Below are positions 62,983 through 64,000 of a DNA stretch of 64,000 nt, one piece after another. The stretch comes from an uncultured Kiloniellaceae bacterium (GTDB taxonomy: Bacteria > Pseudomonadota > Alphaproteobacteria > Kiloniellales > Kiloniellaceae), in the NCBI GenBank assembly GCA_947500035.1, contig CANMQP010000005.1, forward strand, positions 620,001 to 684,000, given 5' to 3'. The notes under the pieces are model-generated. The model saw only the letters and a list, made by a program, of their open reading frames with translations, ran no database searches and was not told the origin of the DNA. Position 1 is the first letter of the stretch, and every line of letters starts with the position of its first letter. The position numbers and the translations under genes are program-made.

Positions 62983-63482
62983 CCGCCGGCGGTTTTTCTT
63001 TCCGCCTCGCGGGCGAGGACGACTTTGAGGCCGTGGGCGAGCTTTTCTATCTCTGCGACCTCCACTACTGGGGCGATGATGCGCCATCGGCAGAGGCAAT
63101 GCGCGAGCACGTGCGCAGCCATGTGCTCGCGGAGAAAGCCACCACCGAGATCCTTCTGATCGAGCGGGATGCGAGAGCCCTGGGTTTCGCCAGCTTCAGC
63201 GTGCTCTATCCCGCGCCGGATCTTGGCGGTGCGCTCTATCTGAAGGATCTGTTCACTCGCGCAGAAGCACGGGGTCAGGGCGCGGGTGAAGCCCTGATGC
63301 GGGCCTTGGCGGGGATTGCGGTCGAGCGCGGCTGCTGCCGCTTCGACTGGACCGCCGAAGACCACAACCCCCGTGCCATGACCTTTTACGAGCAACTGGG
63401 CGCACGACGGGTGACTGAAAAAGTCTATTACCGCTTTGATGGCGATCGCCTAAAAGACTTCGCGAGAAATTCAGGCCAGTAA
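62979..63482 (+). CDS. GNAT N-acetyltransferase (167 aa)
   Basis: Overlaps uvrA by 4 bases (ATGA), so co-transcribed. GNAT pattern: [25 protein letters not shown], then [26 protein letters not shown] (acetyl-CoA loop R-G-Q-G-A-G) and [24 protein letters not shown] is typical of diamine/polyamine-type acetyltransferases. Substrate unknown. Confidence 0.9.
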   Translation: MTAGGFSFRLAGEDDFEAVGELFYLCDLHYWGDDAPSAEAMREHVRSHVLAEKATTEILLIERDARALGFASFSVLYPAPDLGGALYLKDLFTRAEARGQGAGEALMRALAGIAVERGCCRFDWTAEDHNPRAMTFYEQLGARRVTEKVYYRFDGDRLKDFARNSGQ

Positions 63483-63633
63483 TACTAAACTGCCTATCCC
63501 AGGTCCGCAGATGTCAGATGGCTTGCAGTATGGTTTCATCCCTTCGGCGGTTTAAAATTCTAGATTGAAATTATTCTGCTGCTAAGCTCCCAACCTGCTT
63601 GAGATTTTCAGACTATCTTAAAGGGCTCCTTGG

Positions 63634-64000
63634 ATGCGGCGTTCGTTACTCTTTTTCATCTTTATCTCGGGCGTGCTGAGCGCTTGTGCACAGACACAGC
63701 AGCAGCCTTCCAAACAGACGGATCCTGAAACCGGACCCTTTCTGATCGGAACCGGTAACAAAGCGGGCCTGTACCATTTCCTCGGACAGGAAATCTGCCG
63801 GAGTTACGGGCAGGCCGTTGCTGTTGTCTCTTCACCCTGTGACGCGCTGGTCCAGGGCAATGCAGAGGAAAAACTGCGATTACTGGAAAATCGCATCCTC
63901 GATTTGGCGATTGTGCATTCCGCCTGGGCGCAATCCGCCGCCAATGGTATTGGCTCCTTCACGAACACGGGGCCGATGAACGATCTTCGCGCGGTGATCT
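63634..64000 (+). CDS. TAXI-family TRAP solute-binding lipoprotein (5' part)
   Basis: The frame opens at the ATG at 63634 (AAGGG upstream) and runs off the window end (about 122 codons). Lipobox ISGVLSAC places the lipidated Cys at residue 18. The mature start FLIGTGNKAGLYHFLGQEICRSYG and NRILDLAIVHSAWAQSAANG match the TRAP transporter solute receptor TAXI family, which binds small organic acids for a TRAP permease. A lipid anchor is less common in this family. The permease gene, if any, lies outside the window. Confidence 0.8.
   Translation, partial: MRRSLLFFIFISGVLSACAQTQQQPSKQTDPETGPFLIGTGNKAGLYHFLGQEICRSYGQAVAVVSSPCDALVQGNAEEKLRLLENRILDLAIVHSAWAQSAANGIGSFTNTGPMNDLRAVI

Overview
The window is chromosomal DNA from a GC-rich, motile or surface-active alphaproteobacterium, probably in the Rhodospirillales/Kiloniellales part of the class. 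This placement is inferred from gene content (sdhE-mfd beside recG and a DUF502 gene, uvrA/ssb/gyrA/coaD grouped together, DUF3126, DUF1499, PAS_5-type proteins, a TIGR02281-type aspartic protease, a ribbon-helix-helix protein, a perfect CtrA box). It has not been tested by a database search. I see no phage, transposase, CRISPR array or rRNA.

Layout. 1-6.3 kb: the start of a MAPEG-like membrane protein (cut by the left edge), tRNA-Ser(TGA), a small unknown gene, a 752-residue TPR lipoprotein and a poorly coding stretch (about 5.3-6.15 kb) with tandem repeats and hairpins, ending in an unlisted 44-codon membrane peptide gene. 6.4-19.5 kb: an orphan low-complexity protein, an MFS transporter, a sterol-desaturase-type hydroxylase, a PAS_5 protein, a four-gene fatty-acid/acyl-CoA operon (acyl-CoA synthetase, SDR, acyl-CoA dehydrogenase, APH-type phosphotransferase), a FrnE-like DsbA protein, and a LysR/tautomerase divergent pair. 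19.5-30 kb: DNA-repair block (mfd, sdhE, a REC-domain regulator, recG), a duplicated DUF502 membrane protein, two tRNA-Leu genes, a DksA/TraR-type zinc-finger gene behind a 17-codon upstream ORF, and DUF3126.

30-47 kb: a very strong-looking promoter reading into a leaderless small ORF and a 20-bp hairpin, a Gfo/Idh/MocA oxidoreductase, glyoxalase-fold and MTA/SAH nucleosidase genes, a MoxR-VWA pair, a PEP-CTERM protein, a 7TM-DISM receptor fused to an AraC DNA-binding domain, a GNAT/lipoprotein pair, a PilZ gene with a CtrA box, small envelope proteins, and a Tat-exported subunit plus GMC flavoprotein dehydrogenase. 47.5-50.5 kb: a four-gene overlapping cassette (arylsulfotransferase-like protein, two small membrane proteins, PAPS-type sulfotransferase). 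50.5-64 kb: tRNA-Lys, coaD and gyrA, then a periplasmic binding protein plus hybrid histidine kinase and a GNAT gene lying between gyrA and ssb, then uvrA, a GNAT gene and a truncated TAXI-type solute-binding lipoprotein.

Themes: genome maintenance (mfd, recG, uvrA, ssb, gyrA), envelope lipoproteins, and several membrane signalling proteins that look like accessory insertions in conserved neighbourhoods. The best candidates for undescribed biology are the sulfotransferase cassette, the membrane-bound AraC receptor with its candidate 21-bp-spaced operator, the binding-protein/hybrid-kinase pair, the tandem DUF502 protein, and the leaderless transcript near 30.4 kb.
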